Source of the DNA: Paramicrobacterium fandaimingii
GTDB lineage: Bacteria; Actinomycetota; Actinomycetes; Actinomycetales; Microbacteriaceae
Reading direction: 5' to 3'
Assembly (NCBI RefSeq): GCF_011751745.2
Contig: NZ_CP061170.1
Coordinates: 2,294,001 to 2,358,000 of the forward strand
DNA length: 64,000 nucleotides
Made by a program: the position numbers and the translations under genes. How positions within the stretch are numbered: position 1 is the first letter of the stretch; each line of letters starts with the position of its first letter. The notes beneath the pieces were generated by a model. That model saw only the letters and a list, made by a program, of their open reading frames with translations, was not told the origin of the DNA and did not search any database. Positions 20,029-28,855 of the stretch are shown piece by piece.

Positions 20029-20430
20029 ATGACCGACAACACGAAAAAGACCGACGAGCAGTGGCGCGCCGAACTGTCTGCAGAGCAGTACGCCGTCTTG
20101 CGCGAGGCAGCGACGGAACGTCCGTGGACGGGTGAGCTCCTCGACGAGGACCGCGCCGGCGTGTACACGTGTGCGGCATGCGGTGCAGAGCTGTTCAAGA
20201 GCGGAACGAAGTTTGACTCCGCATGCGGCTGGCCGAGCTTCTACGAGTCAGTGCGACCCGAAGCCGTCACGCTCACCGAAGATCGCAGCCTTGGCATGGT
20301 GCGCACAGAGGTGCGCTGCGCTGCGTGCGATTCACACCTCGGCCACGTCTTCGATGATGGCTTCGGCACCCCGACCGGTGACCGCTACTGCATGAACTCG
20401 ATCTCGCTCGGATTCACACCGCAGTCGTGA
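20029..20430 (+). CDS. msrB: Peptide-methionine (R)-S-oxide reductase
   Basis: 133 residues with AGGAG 5 nt upstream. It has the MsrB fold with two zinc CxxC pairs (TCAACGAELF and RCAACDSHLGHVF), FDSACGWPSFYE, and the catalytic Cys in GDRYCMNSISLGF. It repairs oxidised methionine using thioredoxin. The stop codon overlaps the GTG of the nitroreductase gene (GTGA), starting a three-gene overlapping unit. Confidence 0.97.
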   Translation: MTDNTKKTDEQWRAELSAEQYAVLREAATERPWTGELLDEDRAGVYTCAACGAELFKSGTKFDSACGWPSFYESVRPEAVTLTEDRSLGMVRTEVRCAACDSHLGHVFDDGFGTPTGDRYCMNSISLGFTPQS

Positions 20431-20999
20431 GCAACCTCATCGACCTGGTCACCGCGAGGCGCTCACGGTCGAAGGTGACTGACGCGTCGCCCAGCCACGA
20501 CGAGCTTCTTCTGCTCGTCGCGGCCGCCGGTCACGTCGCAGATCACAGCGGCCTCGCTCCGTGGCGACTCGTCGAGCTGCGCGGGGACGCGCGCGTCGAT
20601 CTCGGCCACGCGCTTGCCGCTGCCGCTGGCGACGACAAGCCATCGTCGAAGCCGCTGCGCGCGCCCCTGCTCATCGCCCTCGTCGTGGTTCCACAGCAGA
20701 GTGCAAAGGTTCCCGTCTGGGAGCAGGAGGCAACAGCATCCGGCGTGGCGCACATGCTCAGCTTGCTGCTCACCGATGCGGGGTGGGGAGTGATGTGGCG
20801 AACCGGAAGCCATGTACGCTCGCCCGAGGTTCATCACATGCATCGCCTCGAGCAGCACGAGTATCTTCTCGGCTGGCTCTACGTCGGCGGCACAGACGGC
20901 GCCCACACCACGCGGCCCGCAGCACCCGTCAACGCCGATCACTTCCTCACCTCCCTCACTGAGGAACCGGACAACACGGAAGGCAACGAACGCATATGA
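20427..20999 (+). CDS. Nitroreductase family protein
   Basis: 190 residues from GTG 20427. FMN-dependent nitroreductase layout: RRSRSKVTD for FMN phosphate binding, APWRLVELRG, and a C-terminal LLGWLYVGG block. It is slightly short for the family (about 190-220). The electron donor would be NAD(P)H; the physiological substrate is unknown. It overlaps msrB by 4 bp and the next gene by 4 bp, consistent with a redox-stress unit. Confidence 0.85.
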   Translation: MSNLIDLVTARRSRSKVTDASPSHDELLLLVAAAGHVADHSGLAPWRLVELRGDARVDLGHALAAAAGDDKPSSKPLRAPLLIALVVVPQQSAKVPVWEQEATASGVAHMLSLLLTDAGWGVMWRTGSHVRSPEVHHMHRLEQHEYLLGWLYVGGTDGAHTTRPAAPVNADHFLTSLTEEPDNTEGNERI

Positions 21000-21382
21000 C
21001 AGACCGTTCACACTGGATCGAGCACCGCAGGCCAGACGGCGAGCGCGTCGGCTGGATGCTGCCTGACGGCGACGATTTCACTGCCGTCGACCTGCTCGGG
21101 CGCCACGTTATCGGCCCCGTCGACTGGATGACGGCCGAAGAAGCGCTCGATGAGAGAGGAATCGGCTACCTTGCGGACCCGTATCGCCTCGAACTCGATT
21201 CTGGCGAGCGCATCCGCGTGCGTCTCGCCGAAGTGAGTGCGACGCGCATCACGGCGAAGCTCGATGACTTCGGCGCGGTCGGCGCACCGCAGCTGTATTA
21301 CGACCTCGGCTTCCCCGCACCTGACAGCCTCTCGGAGTGGGGTTCGGAGCCTCTCGTCTGGCCGGCAACGGACAACGCGTAA
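20996..21382 (+). CDS. Conserved hypothetical protein
   Basis: 128 residues starting MTDRSHWIEHRRPDGERVGW. The protein is soluble, acidic and rich in Asp/Leu, with no signal peptide and no domain I recognise. It overlaps the nitroreductase stop by 4 bp (ATGA), so it is translated from the same message; codon use matches the neighbours. tRNA-Thr follows on the opposite strand. Confidence 0.75.
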   Translation: MTDRSHWIEHRRPDGERVGWMLPDGDDFTAVDLLGRHVIGPVDWMTAEEALDERGIGYLADPYRLELDSGERIRVRLAEVSATRITAKLDDFGAVGAPQLYYDLGFPAPDSLSEWGSEPLVWPATDNA

Positions 21383-21436
21383 GCCGCCAACACAAGCATC
21401 GGGCCCCGTCTTCCTCTCGGAAGCGGGGCCCTTCTG

Positions 21437-21509
21437 AGCCGCCTGCGAGAATCGAACTCGCGACCACATGATTACAAGTCAAGTGCTCTACCAACTGAGC
21501 TAAGGCGGC
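21437..21509 (-). tRNA. tRNA-Thr (anticodon TGT)
   Basis: Minus-strand cloverleaf of 73 nt: acceptor GCCGCCT/AGGCGGC, D arm GCTC/GAGC, anticodon loop CTTGTAA (TGT) and T-loop TTCGATT. CCA is not encoded. Confidence 0.95.
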
Positions 21510-21552
21510 GGGACCTATCCATCATAGGGGCTGTCAGACGTCGATGTGAACG

Positions 21553-22473
21553 TCACTTCTCATCGGAGTCTTTTCCCTCGTCTCCCTGAGGGCTCGCGGA
21601 GGGCGATGGGGTGGTTGTCGCAACGGTTTCGCTATTCGTTGCAACGACGAATGCGTGGAATTCTTCTTCGTCGGTCAGCGAACCCGTGTATTGCTTGCCG
21701 TTCACGAGCACCGTCGGCGTGGCTTCGACCCGTTCGACGTCCGTGCCGGGAAGCGGGCCGCTCACGGCGCGTTCCGTTGCCGACTGCACCCACGAGGAGT
21801 ACGTCTTGTCGTCGACGCAGTTGTCAATCGACGACGCGCCGGCCGACGTGGCCATCGAGACGAGCTGGTCGTCCGTGAGCCCCTTCGTGCCCTCTTCCGG
21901 CTGCTTCTCGAAAAGCGCCTTGTTGAACGCGAAGAAGGAGTCAGGCGATTCGTTGGCAACGCAGGCCGCAGCGTTCGCTGCACGCAGCGAATACTCGGTC
22001 CCCTGGGACTTGCTCGTGAGCACGGCAATGGGGTGAATCTCCAGAACGGCGGCGCCAGAATTCAGCCAGCCTTCGAGCTGGTCGATGTTCGTCTTCTCGA
22101 AATCACCGCACCACGGGCACAGGTAGTCAACATAGATGCGAATGTGGGCGACATCGGGATCCGCCGTCGCCTGCACGGGGGATGCTCCGGCAGCGAGTGC
22201 GGGGGTCGTGTGCGCGACAAGATCTTTGCCGATCACGATTCCGTCGCTCGCCATGTTTTTCGGCCCGGCGGTCTCAGGCTTGATCGACGAGACGACGATC
22301 ATGACGACAGCGACGATGATGGCAATGATGAGCACGCCGATTCCACCTTGAAGAAGCACGCGGTTGCGCACGTCGCGCTTGTGCTGCTTCTCACGAAGCT
22401 GCCGTGCCTTTTCGCGCACCTGGTGACGCTTGCTCGGGCTCGTCGAGTCGTCAATCTCACCGTCGCCGGCCAT
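21553..22473 (-). CDS. Membrane-anchored DsbA-family thiol-disulfide oxidoreductase
   Basis: 306 residues. A charged cytoplasmic N-terminus (1-38), one membrane helix (about 41-63), and an external thioredoxin-like domain with CPWC at 119-122 (YVDYLCPWCGDFE) and the cis-Pro region VEATPTVLVNGK. A low-complexity Ser/Pro/Asp tail follows. It resembles actinobacterial DsbA/BdbD-like proteins that form or rearrange disulfides in exported proteins. Extra cysteines in AAACVANE and IDNCVDD may form a structural pair. Confidence 0.88.
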   Translation of the reverse strand: MAGDGEIDDSTSPSKRHQVREKARQLREKQHKRDVRNRVLLQGGIGVLIIAIIVAVVMIVVSSIKPETAGPKNMASDGIVIGKDLVAHTTPALAAGASPVQATADPDVAHIRIYVDYLCPWCGDFEKTNIDQLEGWLNSGAAVLEIHPIAVLTSKSQGTEYSLRAANAAACVANESPDSFFAFNKALFEKQPEEGTKGLTDDQLVSMATSAGASSIDNCVDDKTYSSWVQSATERAVSGPLPGTDVERVEATPTVLVNGKQYTGSLTDEEEFHAFVVATNSETVATTTPSPSASPQGDEGKDSDEK

Positions 22474-22666
22474 TGAACCTCACTTGAAAGATCTCGGGAA
22501 TGCGGCGCAGCTGTGCACATCTTCGGGAGGCCACGCGCGCAATTACCTTCCGATGCTAATGCGGCCCGCTGGGAAAACCCCAAACTGCTCGGTAAAACCG
22601 CATCGGTTCTGTGCGCGCCTCAGTTCGTGCCATACTGATGTGTTAACGCGGTGAAGATGCCGTGTT

Positions 22667-22730
22667 GCGGGGCAGGTATGCCCCGCTCCGTCACTCGGAT
22701 CGTCCGGCACGTACCTGCCGGTGAAGGAGA
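22667..22730 (+). ncRNA. Structured 5' leader of the msiK/ugpC-type gene (candidate msiK RNA motif)
   Basis: Hairpin 1 GCGGGGCA-ggta-TGCCCCGC (22667-22686) and hairpin 2 CCGGCA-cgtacc-TGCCGG (22704-22721) are perfect. Hairpin 2 ends 1 nt before the ribosome-binding sequence GAAGGAGA. The loop GGTA of hairpin 1 complements TACC in the loop of hairpin 2 (kissing loop), and 8 nt GGCAGGTA can pair with TACCTGCC as an alternative fold. A conserved 'msiK' RNA motif is described upstream of such ATPase genes in Actinobacteria; membership is inferred from position and structure. Confidence 0.6.
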
Positions 22731-22739
22731 AACAGCACT

Positions 22740-23843
22740 ATGTCGTCGGTAACTTTCGACAAAGCCACCCGTGTTTACCCCGGTGGTACCCGCCCCGCAG
22801 TCGACCAGCTCGACCTTGACATCGCCGACGGCGAGTTCCTTGTTCTCGTGGGACCCTCTGGTTGCGGTAAGTCCACATCGCTGCGTATGCTCGCCGGCCT
22901 CGAAGAGGTAAACGAGGGTCGCATCATGATCGGTGACCGCGATGTCACCGACATTCCCCCGAAAGACCGCGACATCGCCATGGTCTTCCAGAACTACGCG
23001 CTCTACCCACACATGACGGTTGCCGAGAACATGGGCTTCGCGCTCAAGATCGCCGGCGTCAACAAGGCCGAGCGCGCTGAGCGTGTTCAGGAGGCAGCAA
23101 AGCTCCTCGACCTCGAGGACTACCTCGCCCGCAAGCCGAAGGCCCTCTCGGGCGGTCAGCGTCAGCGTGTCGCGATGGGCCGCGCCATCGTTCGCCAGCC
23201 GCAGGTCTTCCTCATGGATGAACCGCTGTCGAACCTCGACGCAAAGCTTCGCGTGCAGACTCGTACGCAGATTGCATCACTGCAGCGTCGCCTCGGTGTC
23301 ACGACCGTCTACGTCACGCACGACCAGACAGAGGCGCTCACCATGGGCGATCGCATCGCTGTGCTGAAAGACGGCCTACTGCAGCAGGTTGGAACACCGC
23401 GCGACCTCTACGAGAAGCCATCGAACGTGTTCGTCGCCGGCTTCATCGGCTCGCCCGCTATGAACCTGCTCACGAGCAGCATCGCCGACGGCGGAGTTCA
23501 GTTCGGTTCCACCGTTGTTCCCGTCGAGCGCGAGGTTCTCAACGAGTCAACCAGTTCAGAAGTCACCATCGGCTTCCGCCCCGAAGACATCGTTGTGTCG
23601 AACAACCCGTCTGAGGGCCTCGAGATCGAGGTCGACCTCGTCGAAGAGCTCGGTGCCGACGGATACCTGCACGGTCACGCAGACATCGACGGCGTACGCC
23701 ACGACATCGTCGCGCGTGTCGATGGACGCATCCACCCCAACGCGGGCGACAAGGCGTACATCACACCGACGCCGCACCACGTTCACGTGTTCAGCAACGA
23801 GTCGGGCGAGCGTCTCGGCAACAAAGCAGTCATCAGCGACTGA
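22740..23843 (+). CDS. MsiK/UgpC-type ABC transporter ATPase for sugar importers
   Basis: 367 residues. Walker [10 protein letters not shown] (38-46), signature LSGGQRQR (136-143) and Walker B VFLMDEP (157-162) are followed by a C-terminal MalK-like regulatory (OB/TOBE) domain (about 240-367). It stands alone without permease or binding-protein genes, as expected for the shared ATPase MsiK that energises several carbohydrate ABC importers in actinobacteria. Expression is probably controlled by the structured leader directly before its SD (AAGGAGA). Confidence 0.92.
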   Translation: MSSVTFDKATRVYPGGTRPAVDQLDLDIADGEFLVLVGPSGCGKSTSLRMLAGLEEVNEGRIMIGDRDVTDIPPKDRDIAMVFQNYALYPHMTVAENMGFALKIAGVNKAERAERVQEAAKLLDLEDYLARKPKALSGGQRQRVAMGRAIVRQPQVFLMDEPLSNLDAKLRVQTRTQIASLQRRLGVTTVYVTHDQTEALTMGDRIAVLKDGLLQQVGTPRDLYEKPSNVFVAGFIGSPAMNLLTSSIADGGVQFGSTVVPVEREVLNESTSSEVTIGFRPEDIVVSNNPSEGLEIEVDLVEELGADGYLHGHADIDGVRHDIVARVDGRIHPNAGDKAYITPTPHHVHVFSNESGERLGNKAVISD

Positions 23844-23853
23844 CGATTTCGCG

Positions 23854-23891
23854 TACCGGCCGGTGGGTGCAGCAGCATCCATCGGCCGGTA
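23854..23891 (+). terminator. Stem-loop after the msiK-type gene
   Basis: TACCGGCCG (23854-23862) pairs with CGGCCGGTA (23883-23891), with an inner GGTGC/GCATCC-like helix. It lacks a T-run and ends 3 nt before the -10 element of the next gene. Confidence 0.6.
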
Positions 23892-23893
23892 TG

Positions 23894-23899
23894 TAGATT
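23894..23899 (+). promoter_or_regulatory. -10 element of a probable leaderless promoter for the DUF4032 gene
   Basis: TAGATT lies 5 nt before the ATG and no SD is present, which suggests the transcript begins at or next to the start codon. Confidence 0.45.
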
Positions 23900-23904
23900 A
23901 ACGC

Positions 23905-25194
23905 ATGAGCGCCTCACTGAATATCACATCGGCCACGGTCGACCCTGCCCTTCTCGATCTGCCGTGGGGGCTGCCGCTTGACGCCTGGCCGTCTGAGAAC
24001 ATCGCCTCGCTTCCCAAGGGGATCTCCCGTCACCTCGTGCGTTTCGCCAACCTCTCGGGCTATGTCATCGCCATCAAGGAGACGACGCTCGACATGGCAA
24101 AGGGCGAGTACGAGATGCTGCGATCGCTGCAGAAGCTCGACATTCCCTGCGTCGAGCCCGTCGCCGTGATCACCGGTCGACGATCTGCCGATGCCGACGA
24201 TCTGCTTCCCGTTCTCGTGACGAGGCACCTGAGATTCTCGCTCCCCTACCGCGCGCTCTTCAGCCAGCAGCTGCGCCCCGACACGGCGACTCGCCTCGTC
24301 GACGCCCTTGCTCTTCTTCTCGTGCGTCTGCACATCGCCGGATTCTTCTGGGGCGACGTGTCGCTCTCGAACACGCTGTTCCGTCGTGACGCCGGCGCCT
24401 TTGCCGCGTACCTCGTCGATGCAGAGACCGGAAAGCTCTATCAGGGCGGCCTCTCGAACGGGCAGCGCGAGAACGATCTCGAGATTGCCCGCGTGAACAT
24501 CGCAGGCGAGCTCATGGACCTCTCGGCAGGAGGGCGAACGGACGAAGAGCTCGATCCCGTCGCCGTCTCCAACGGCATCGTCGACGCCTATCGCTCCCTC
24601 TGGAGTGAGCTCACGGGCACCGAGCAGTTTGCCTCTCATGAGCGGTACCGCATCAACGAGCGCGTTCAGCGCCTCAATGCCCTCGGATTCGACATCGGGG
24701 AGCTCGCCATCAAGACAGACGAAGGCGGAAGCCAGGTTCGAATTCAGCCGAAGGTTGTCGACGCGGGGCACCACCAGCGTCGACTCATTCGGCTCACAGG
24801 CCTCGACACGGGTGAGAATCAAGCGCGCCGACTCCTCAACGACCTCGACTCGTTTCGTGCCACGACGGGCAAACAAGACGATGACGAAGAGGTTGTGGCG
24901 CACGAGTGGCTCATTCGCGTCTTCGAACCCGTCGTGCGTTCCATCCCTCGTGAGCTGCGCGGCAAGCTTGAGCCTGCCGAGGTGTTCCACCAGCTGCTCG
25001 AGCATCGGTGGAAGCTCTCGCAGACCGAGCAGCGCGATGTTCCGCTCGCTGAGGCGCTCACGTCGTATATCAACAACGTGCTGCGGCACCGCCGTGATGA
25101 GGCGACGATAATCGACCCGCCGACAGGCGCGCTGACCTCGGCAATCGACGTCGTCACGTCAGATAATGACGTTGACTGGCGCGATACCGTCTAG
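23905..25194 (+). CDS. DUF4032 kinase-like protein
   Basis: 429 residues. The N-terminal half is a lipopolysaccharide-kinase/protein-kinase-like fold: VIAIKET (possible ATP-binding Lys), HIAGFFWGDVSLSNTLF (catalytic-loop HxGxxxGDxxxxN pattern) and AAYLVDAETG (metal-binding Asp, DFG-like). The C-terminal part (about 270-390) is the DUF4032 region proper (HEWLIRVFEPVVRSIPRELRGKLEP within 330-360, in pieces). Kinase activity is inferred from these motifs; the substrate is unknown. It converges with rlmB, sharing a CTAG at the stops. Confidence 0.85.
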   Translation: MSASLNITSATVDPALLDLPWGLPLDAWPSENIASLPKGISRHLVRFANLSGYVIAIKETTLDMAKGEYEMLRSLQKLDIPCVEPVAVITGRRSADADDLLPVLVTRHLRFSLPYRALFSQQLRPDTATRLVDALALLLVRLHIAGFFWGDVSLSNTLFRRDAGAFAAYLVDAETGKLYQGGLSNGQRENDLEIARVNIAGELMDLSAGGRTDEELDPVAVSNGIVDAYRSLWSELTGTEQFASHERYRINERVQRLNALGFDIGELAIKTDEGGSQVRIQPKVVDAGHHQRRLIRLTGLDTGENQARRLLNDLDSFRATTGKQDDDEEVVAHEWLIRVFEPVVRSIPRELRGKLEPAEVFHQLLEHRWKLSQTEQRDVPLAEALTSYINNVLRHRRDEATIIDPPTGALTSAIDVVTSDNDVDWRDTV

Positions 25195-26177
25195 CTGGCC
25201 TCAGCCCTGCGCTTCGAGATCTCGTAGAGAGTGACGGATGCCGCGATGCCGGCGTTCAGCGACTCGGTCGCCGCCGTGATCGGGATCGACACGATTGCAT
25301 CGCACGTCTCGGTGACGAGGCGCGAGAGGCCCTTTCCTTCGCTTCCCACAACGACGACGAGGGGGCGGTCGGCCAGGTCGAAGTCGTGCAGGTTCATGTC
25401 GCCTCCGCCGTCGAGGCCGATCACGAACGCGCCCTGCTTCTTCATGTCTTTCAGCGCCTGCGTGAGGTTGGCTGCCCGGGCGACGGGCAGACGCGCAGCG
25501 GCGCCGGCAGATGTCTTCCAGGCGGCAGCGGTGACTCCGGCCGAGCGCCGCTGAGGAATGATGACGCCGTGTCCGCCGAAAGCCGCGGTCGAGCGGATGA
25601 TCGCACCGAGGTTGCGCGGGTCGGTGATGCCGTCGAGTGCGACGAGCAGCGGCTGCGTCGATGAGGCGACGGCGCGATCGAGGAGCTCCCCCGGGTGGGC
25701 GTAGCCATAGGCGGGCACCGTGATGGCGACACCCTGGTGAACGGAATCGAAACCGCCCATTCGGTCAAGCTCCGGACGGGTGACCTCGAGCACCGGAATT
25801 CCCGTGCCCGTGGCGAGCGACAGAATCTCCTTGACGCGGTCGTCCATCTCGATGCGCGTGGCGATGTAGAGGGTCGTCGCGGGAATCCGCGTGCGCAGCG
25901 CCTCAAGAACGGAGTTGCGACCGGTCACGGTCTCGACATCGTCTGTCGACGAGCGCTTGGTCTGCGGTCTGCGTGAGGAGGCCGCGGGCTTGCGTGCGCC
26001 CCGAGCAGTGTCGAGGCGGTCGCGCGCGGCCTTTCGCTTTCCGGCCGGATGGTATGTGCGGTCTTCCGCCTTCGGCGTCGGGCCTCGTCCCTCAAGTGCC
26101 TTGCGCCCGAGGCCTCCCGTGCCCTTTGACGGGCCTTTCTTGCCTTTGCCCGCTCCCGGGCGTCCTTTGCTAGCCAT
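25191..26177 (-). CDS. rlmB: 23S rRNA (guanosine-2'-O-)-methyltransferase RlmB-type (TrmH/SpoU family)
   Basis: 328 residues from ATG 26177, overlapping the cysS stop by 8 bp; an in-frame extension to 26345 lies inside cysS and is rejected. A basic, Gly/Lys-rich N-terminus (1-~85) precedes the SpoU substrate-binding domain (GRNSVLEALRT) and the knotted SAM domain (DGITDPRNLGAIIRSTAAFGG, VVGSEGKGLSRL, IPITAATESLNAGIAASV). These are the three SpoU motifs. The order rlmB-cysS-ispDF-carD is the same as in mycobacteria. Confidence 0.93.
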   Translation of the reverse strand: MASKGRPGAGKGKKGPSKGTGGLGRKALEGRGPTPKAEDRTYHPAGKRKAARDRLDTARGARKPAASSRRPQTKRSSTDDVETVTGRNSVLEALRTRIPATTLYIATRIEMDDRVKEILSLATGTGIPVLEVTRPELDRMGGFDSVHQGVAITVPAYGYAHPGELLDRAVASSTQPLLVALDGITDPRNLGAIIRSTAAFGGHGVIIPQRRSAGVTAAAWKTSAGAAARLPVARAANLTQALKDMKKQGAFVIGLDGGGDMNLHDFDLADRPLVVVVGSEGKGLSRLVTETCDAIVSIPITAATESLNAGIAASVTLYEISKRRAEAS

Positions 26178-27585
26178 CGATGCTCCAATGTGCCCCCGAG
26201 GGGGTGTCTTCGATTGTGATTCCACTGGACGCGAGAAGATCTCTGATGCGGTCAGCTGTTGTGAAGTCCCGCTCACGGCGAGCGGTCTGCCTCTGGTCGA
26301 TGAGCGCCTCAATGACGCGGCCGAGCGTCGCCGTGTTCGCGGCATCCTCTGAGCCGTTCCATGCGGTCGAGCTGGGGTTGATACCCAGCACGTCTGTCAT
26401 CGCCGTGACGGCGCCGAGCGCGGACGCCGCGACCGAGAGGTCGTCGGAATCGATCGCGGCATTTCCGGCACGCACTGAATCGTGCAGCACGGCGAGCGCC
26501 TGCGGCACGCCGAGGTCGTCGTCCATCGCCTCGGCGAACTCCGACGGAATCGCAATCGCTTCGGTCGCCGCGAACCGCGTTCCCGTGAGGCGCCGCGTTG
26601 CCCGCTCGAGAAAGCCGGTGATGCGCTCGAGTGCCGCTTCTGCTTCCCGAAGCGAGCCGTCGTGGTAGTCGATCGTCGATCGGTAGTGCGCCTGGCCGAG
26701 GTAGTAGCGCACGACGAGTGGCGACGCTCTCGAGAGCAGCTCTGACGCGTAGATGGAGTTGCCGAGCGACTTCGACATCTTCTGTCCGTCGATCGATACA
26801 AGTCCGTTGTGCACCCAGTAGCAGGCGAATCCATCGCCGCCAGCGCTGGACTGCGCCAGTTCGTTCTCGTGGTGCGGAAAGCGCAGATCGAGTCCGCCAC
26901 CGTGAATGTCGAAGCTCTCGCCGAGATATCGCCGTGCCATTGCCGAGCACTCGATGTGCCAGCCGGGGCGCCCAGGCCCCCACGGGCTCGTCCAGGAGGC
27001 CGATTCCGGCTCGTACGGCTTGTGCCCCTTCCAGAGCGCGAAGTCTCGCGGGTCGCGCTTGCCGCGCGGGTCCGCGTCACCGGCATCCTCTAACATGTCG
27101 ACGTCTTGGCGCGTCAGTGCGCCATACGTCGGCCACGAGTGCACGTCAAAGTACACATCACCCGATTCGTCACTCGCCGCATAGGCGTGGCCCGCCTCGA
27201 TCAATCGCGCGATGAGCTCCTGCATCTGCTGAATGTTCGCCGTCGCCCGCGGCTCGTACGTCGGCGGCAGAATGCCGAGGGCACGGTAGCCGTCGCTGAA
27301 CTCGAGCTCCATGCGGTACGCGAGCGCCCACCAGTGTTCGTCTTCTGAGGCGTTGACGAGCACCTTGTCGTCAATGTCCGTTACGTTGCGCACCATGGTC
27401 ACGCGCAGTCCCCTGTACGTGAGCCAGCGTCGCAGAATGTCGTACACGAGGGCGGATCTCAGGTGGCCGATGTGCGGTGACGACTGCACGGTCGGTCCGC
27501 ACACGTACATTCCCACTTCATCCGGTCTGAGCGGGGTGAAGTCACGCAGTGTCTGCGTCTTGGTGTCGTACAGTCTCAAAGCCAC
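26170..27585 (-). CDS. cysS: Cysteinyl-tRNA synthetase
   Basis: 471 residues, the usual length. Class I signatures: HIGHLRS (38-44) and KMSKS (about 269-273). Cys29 in YVCGPTV and GWHIECSAM with HHENELAQS supply the zinc-site residues of CysRS. The start MALRLYDTKT follows the ispDF stop by only 9 nt, indicating co-transcription. Confidence 0.98.
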   Translation of the reverse strand: MALRLYDTKTQTLRDFTPLRPDEVGMYVCGPTVQSSPHIGHLRSALVYDILRRWLTYRGLRVTMVRNVTDIDDKVLVNASEDEHWWALAYRMELEFSDGYRALGILPPTYEPRATANIQQMQELIARLIEAGHAYAASDESGDVYFDVHSWPTYGALTRQDVDMLEDAGDADPRGKRDPRDFALWKGHKPYEPESASWTSPWGPGRPGWHIECSAMARRYLGESFDIHGGGLDLRFPHHENELAQSSAGGDGFACYWVHNGLVSIDGQKMSKSLGNSIYASELLSRASPLVVRYYLGQAHYRSTIDYHDGSLREAEAALERITGFLERATRRLTGTRFAATEAIAIPSEFAEAMDDDLGVPQALAVLHDSVRAGNAAIDSDDLSVAASALGAVTAMTDVLGINPSSTAWNGSEDAANTATLGRVIEALIDQRQTARRERDFTTADRIRDLLASSGITIEDTPSGAHWSIDG

Positions 27586-27594
27586 GGGTAAATC

Positions 27595-28776
27595 CTACTG
27601 GTGCGACTGGGGTGAATGCGCTGTGAGAAGCGCCGTGGCGATGACGGCGATGCCCTCACCACGCCCCGTGAAGCCGAGATGGTCTGTCGTTGTCGCTGCG
27701 AGACTTGCCGGCGCCTGCAGCATTCGGCTCAGCTGCGCTTCTGCGTCGCGGCGGCCTGAGGCGAAGCGCGGGCGGTTGCCCACGATCTGCGCCGTCACGT
27801 TAACAACGCGAAATCCGGATGCTGCGACCTGTCGCAGCGCCTCCGAGACGAACACCTCGCCGCGCGCGCCGTCGTAGCGCGGGTCGTCCGTGCCGAACAT
27901 TCCGCCGATGTCGCCGAGCCCCGCGGCAGAGAGCAGCGCATCGGTCACCGCGTGACACACGGCGTCGCCGTCGCTGTGCCCGGCGAGACCCGGCTCACCT
28001 GGCCACAGCAGGCCCGCAAGCCACAGCTCGCGGCTGTCGTCATACGCGTGCACGTCGATGCCGAGGCCGGTGCGCGCGGCGGGTGCGCCGCCGACGAGCA
28101 GTTCGGCGCGACGCAGATCCCAGGGCGTTGTGATCTTGAACGCGCGCTCGTCTCCGGCGATGATCGTGACGTCACCGCCGAAGGCCGTGACGAGCGCAGC
28201 GTCGTCGGTGAGCGGCTCGGTCGCCGCCGCGTATGCGGCGTCGAGAAGCTCGCGAGGAAACCCCTGCGGAGTCTGCACGGCGCGCAGAGCTCCGCGATCA
28301 ACGGTGCTCTGCACAGACTCGTCGGCGTCGACGCGCTTGATCGTGTCGGTGACCGCGAGTGCGGGAACCACGCCGACGCCCGTCGACGCGACCGCCTGCG
28401 CGACGGCATCGAGCTGCTCAGGCGGCGTGAGCGCCCGCGCGGCGTCGTGCACGAGAACCGTCTCGACGTGCGGCGCAAGGGCGGCGAGGCCGGCTGCGAC
28501 GGAGCCCTGCCTTGTCTCGGTGCCCTCAACGACCGAGAGGTACCCGGATGCCGCGCCCGCCGCCGCGCGGCCGATGGCGACAGCATCCTCTGCCTGTCCC
28601 CTCGGCGCGACGACGATCACCTGCGCCGGCTCCTTCATGCCGAAGACGCCGTCGAGCGCGTGACGCAGAATTGACCGTCCGGCGAACTCGACAAACGCCT
28701 TGGGCATGCCTGCCCCCAGGCGCGTTCCCGAGCCGGCGGAGACGACGATGACAGCGGTTCGCGGCGAATCACTCAT
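27595..28776 (-). CDS. ispDF: Bifunctional IspD/IspF of the MEP isoprenoid pathway
   Basis: 393 residues. IspD (1-~228: VVSAGSGTRLGAGMPKAF, VHDAARALTPP, TDDAALVTAFGG) makes CDP-methylerythritol; IspF (about 233-393: GLGIDVHAYDD, GHSDGDAVCHAVTDALL, DIGGMFGTDDPR) cyclises to MEcPP. In many actinobacteria these are separate adjacent genes, so this is a fusion. The ATG at 28776 was chosen; a GTG 6 nt upstream is also possible. No strong SD is visible. Confidence 0.95.
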   Translation of the reverse strand: MSDSPRTAVIVVSAGSGTRLGAGMPKAFVEFAGRSILRHALDGVFGMKEPAQVIVVAPRGQAEDAVAIGRAAAGAASGYLSVVEGTETRQGSVAAGLAALAPHVETVLVHDAARALTPPEQLDAVAQAVASTGVGVVPALAVTDTIKRVDADESVQSTVDRGALRAVQTPQGFPRELLDAAYAAATEPLTDDAALVTAFGGDVTIIAGDERAFKITTPWDLRRAELLVGGAPAARTGLGIDVHAYDDSRELWLAGLLWPGEPGLAGHSDGDAVCHAVTDALLSAAGLGDIGGMFGTDDPRYDGARGEVFVSEALRQVAASGFRVVNVTAQIVGNRPRFASGRRDAEAQLSRMLQAPASLAATTTDHLGFTGRGEGIAVIATALLTAHSPQSHQ

Positions 28777-28806
28777 GACCACGAGCGTAATGGGTGCGTT
28801 AACGTG

Positions 28807-28836
28807 CGAACGGCCCGGACGAATCCGAGCCGTTCG
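28807..28836 (-). terminator. Stem-loop between carD and ispDF
   Basis: CGAACGGC-c-CGGA-cgaa-TCCG-a-GCCGTTCG is a 12-pair stem with one mismatch and a tetraloop, 20 bp past the carD stop. It has no T-run and may only partly end transcription, allowing readthrough into ispDF. Confidence 0.55.
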
Positions 28837-28855
28837 ACGTGTCTTTCGTTATGGA

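Noticed and set aside
25191..26345. Longer RlmB starting at 26345
   Set aside because: The extra 56 codons lie inside cysS and lack family similarity; ATG 26177 starts the known N-terminal region.
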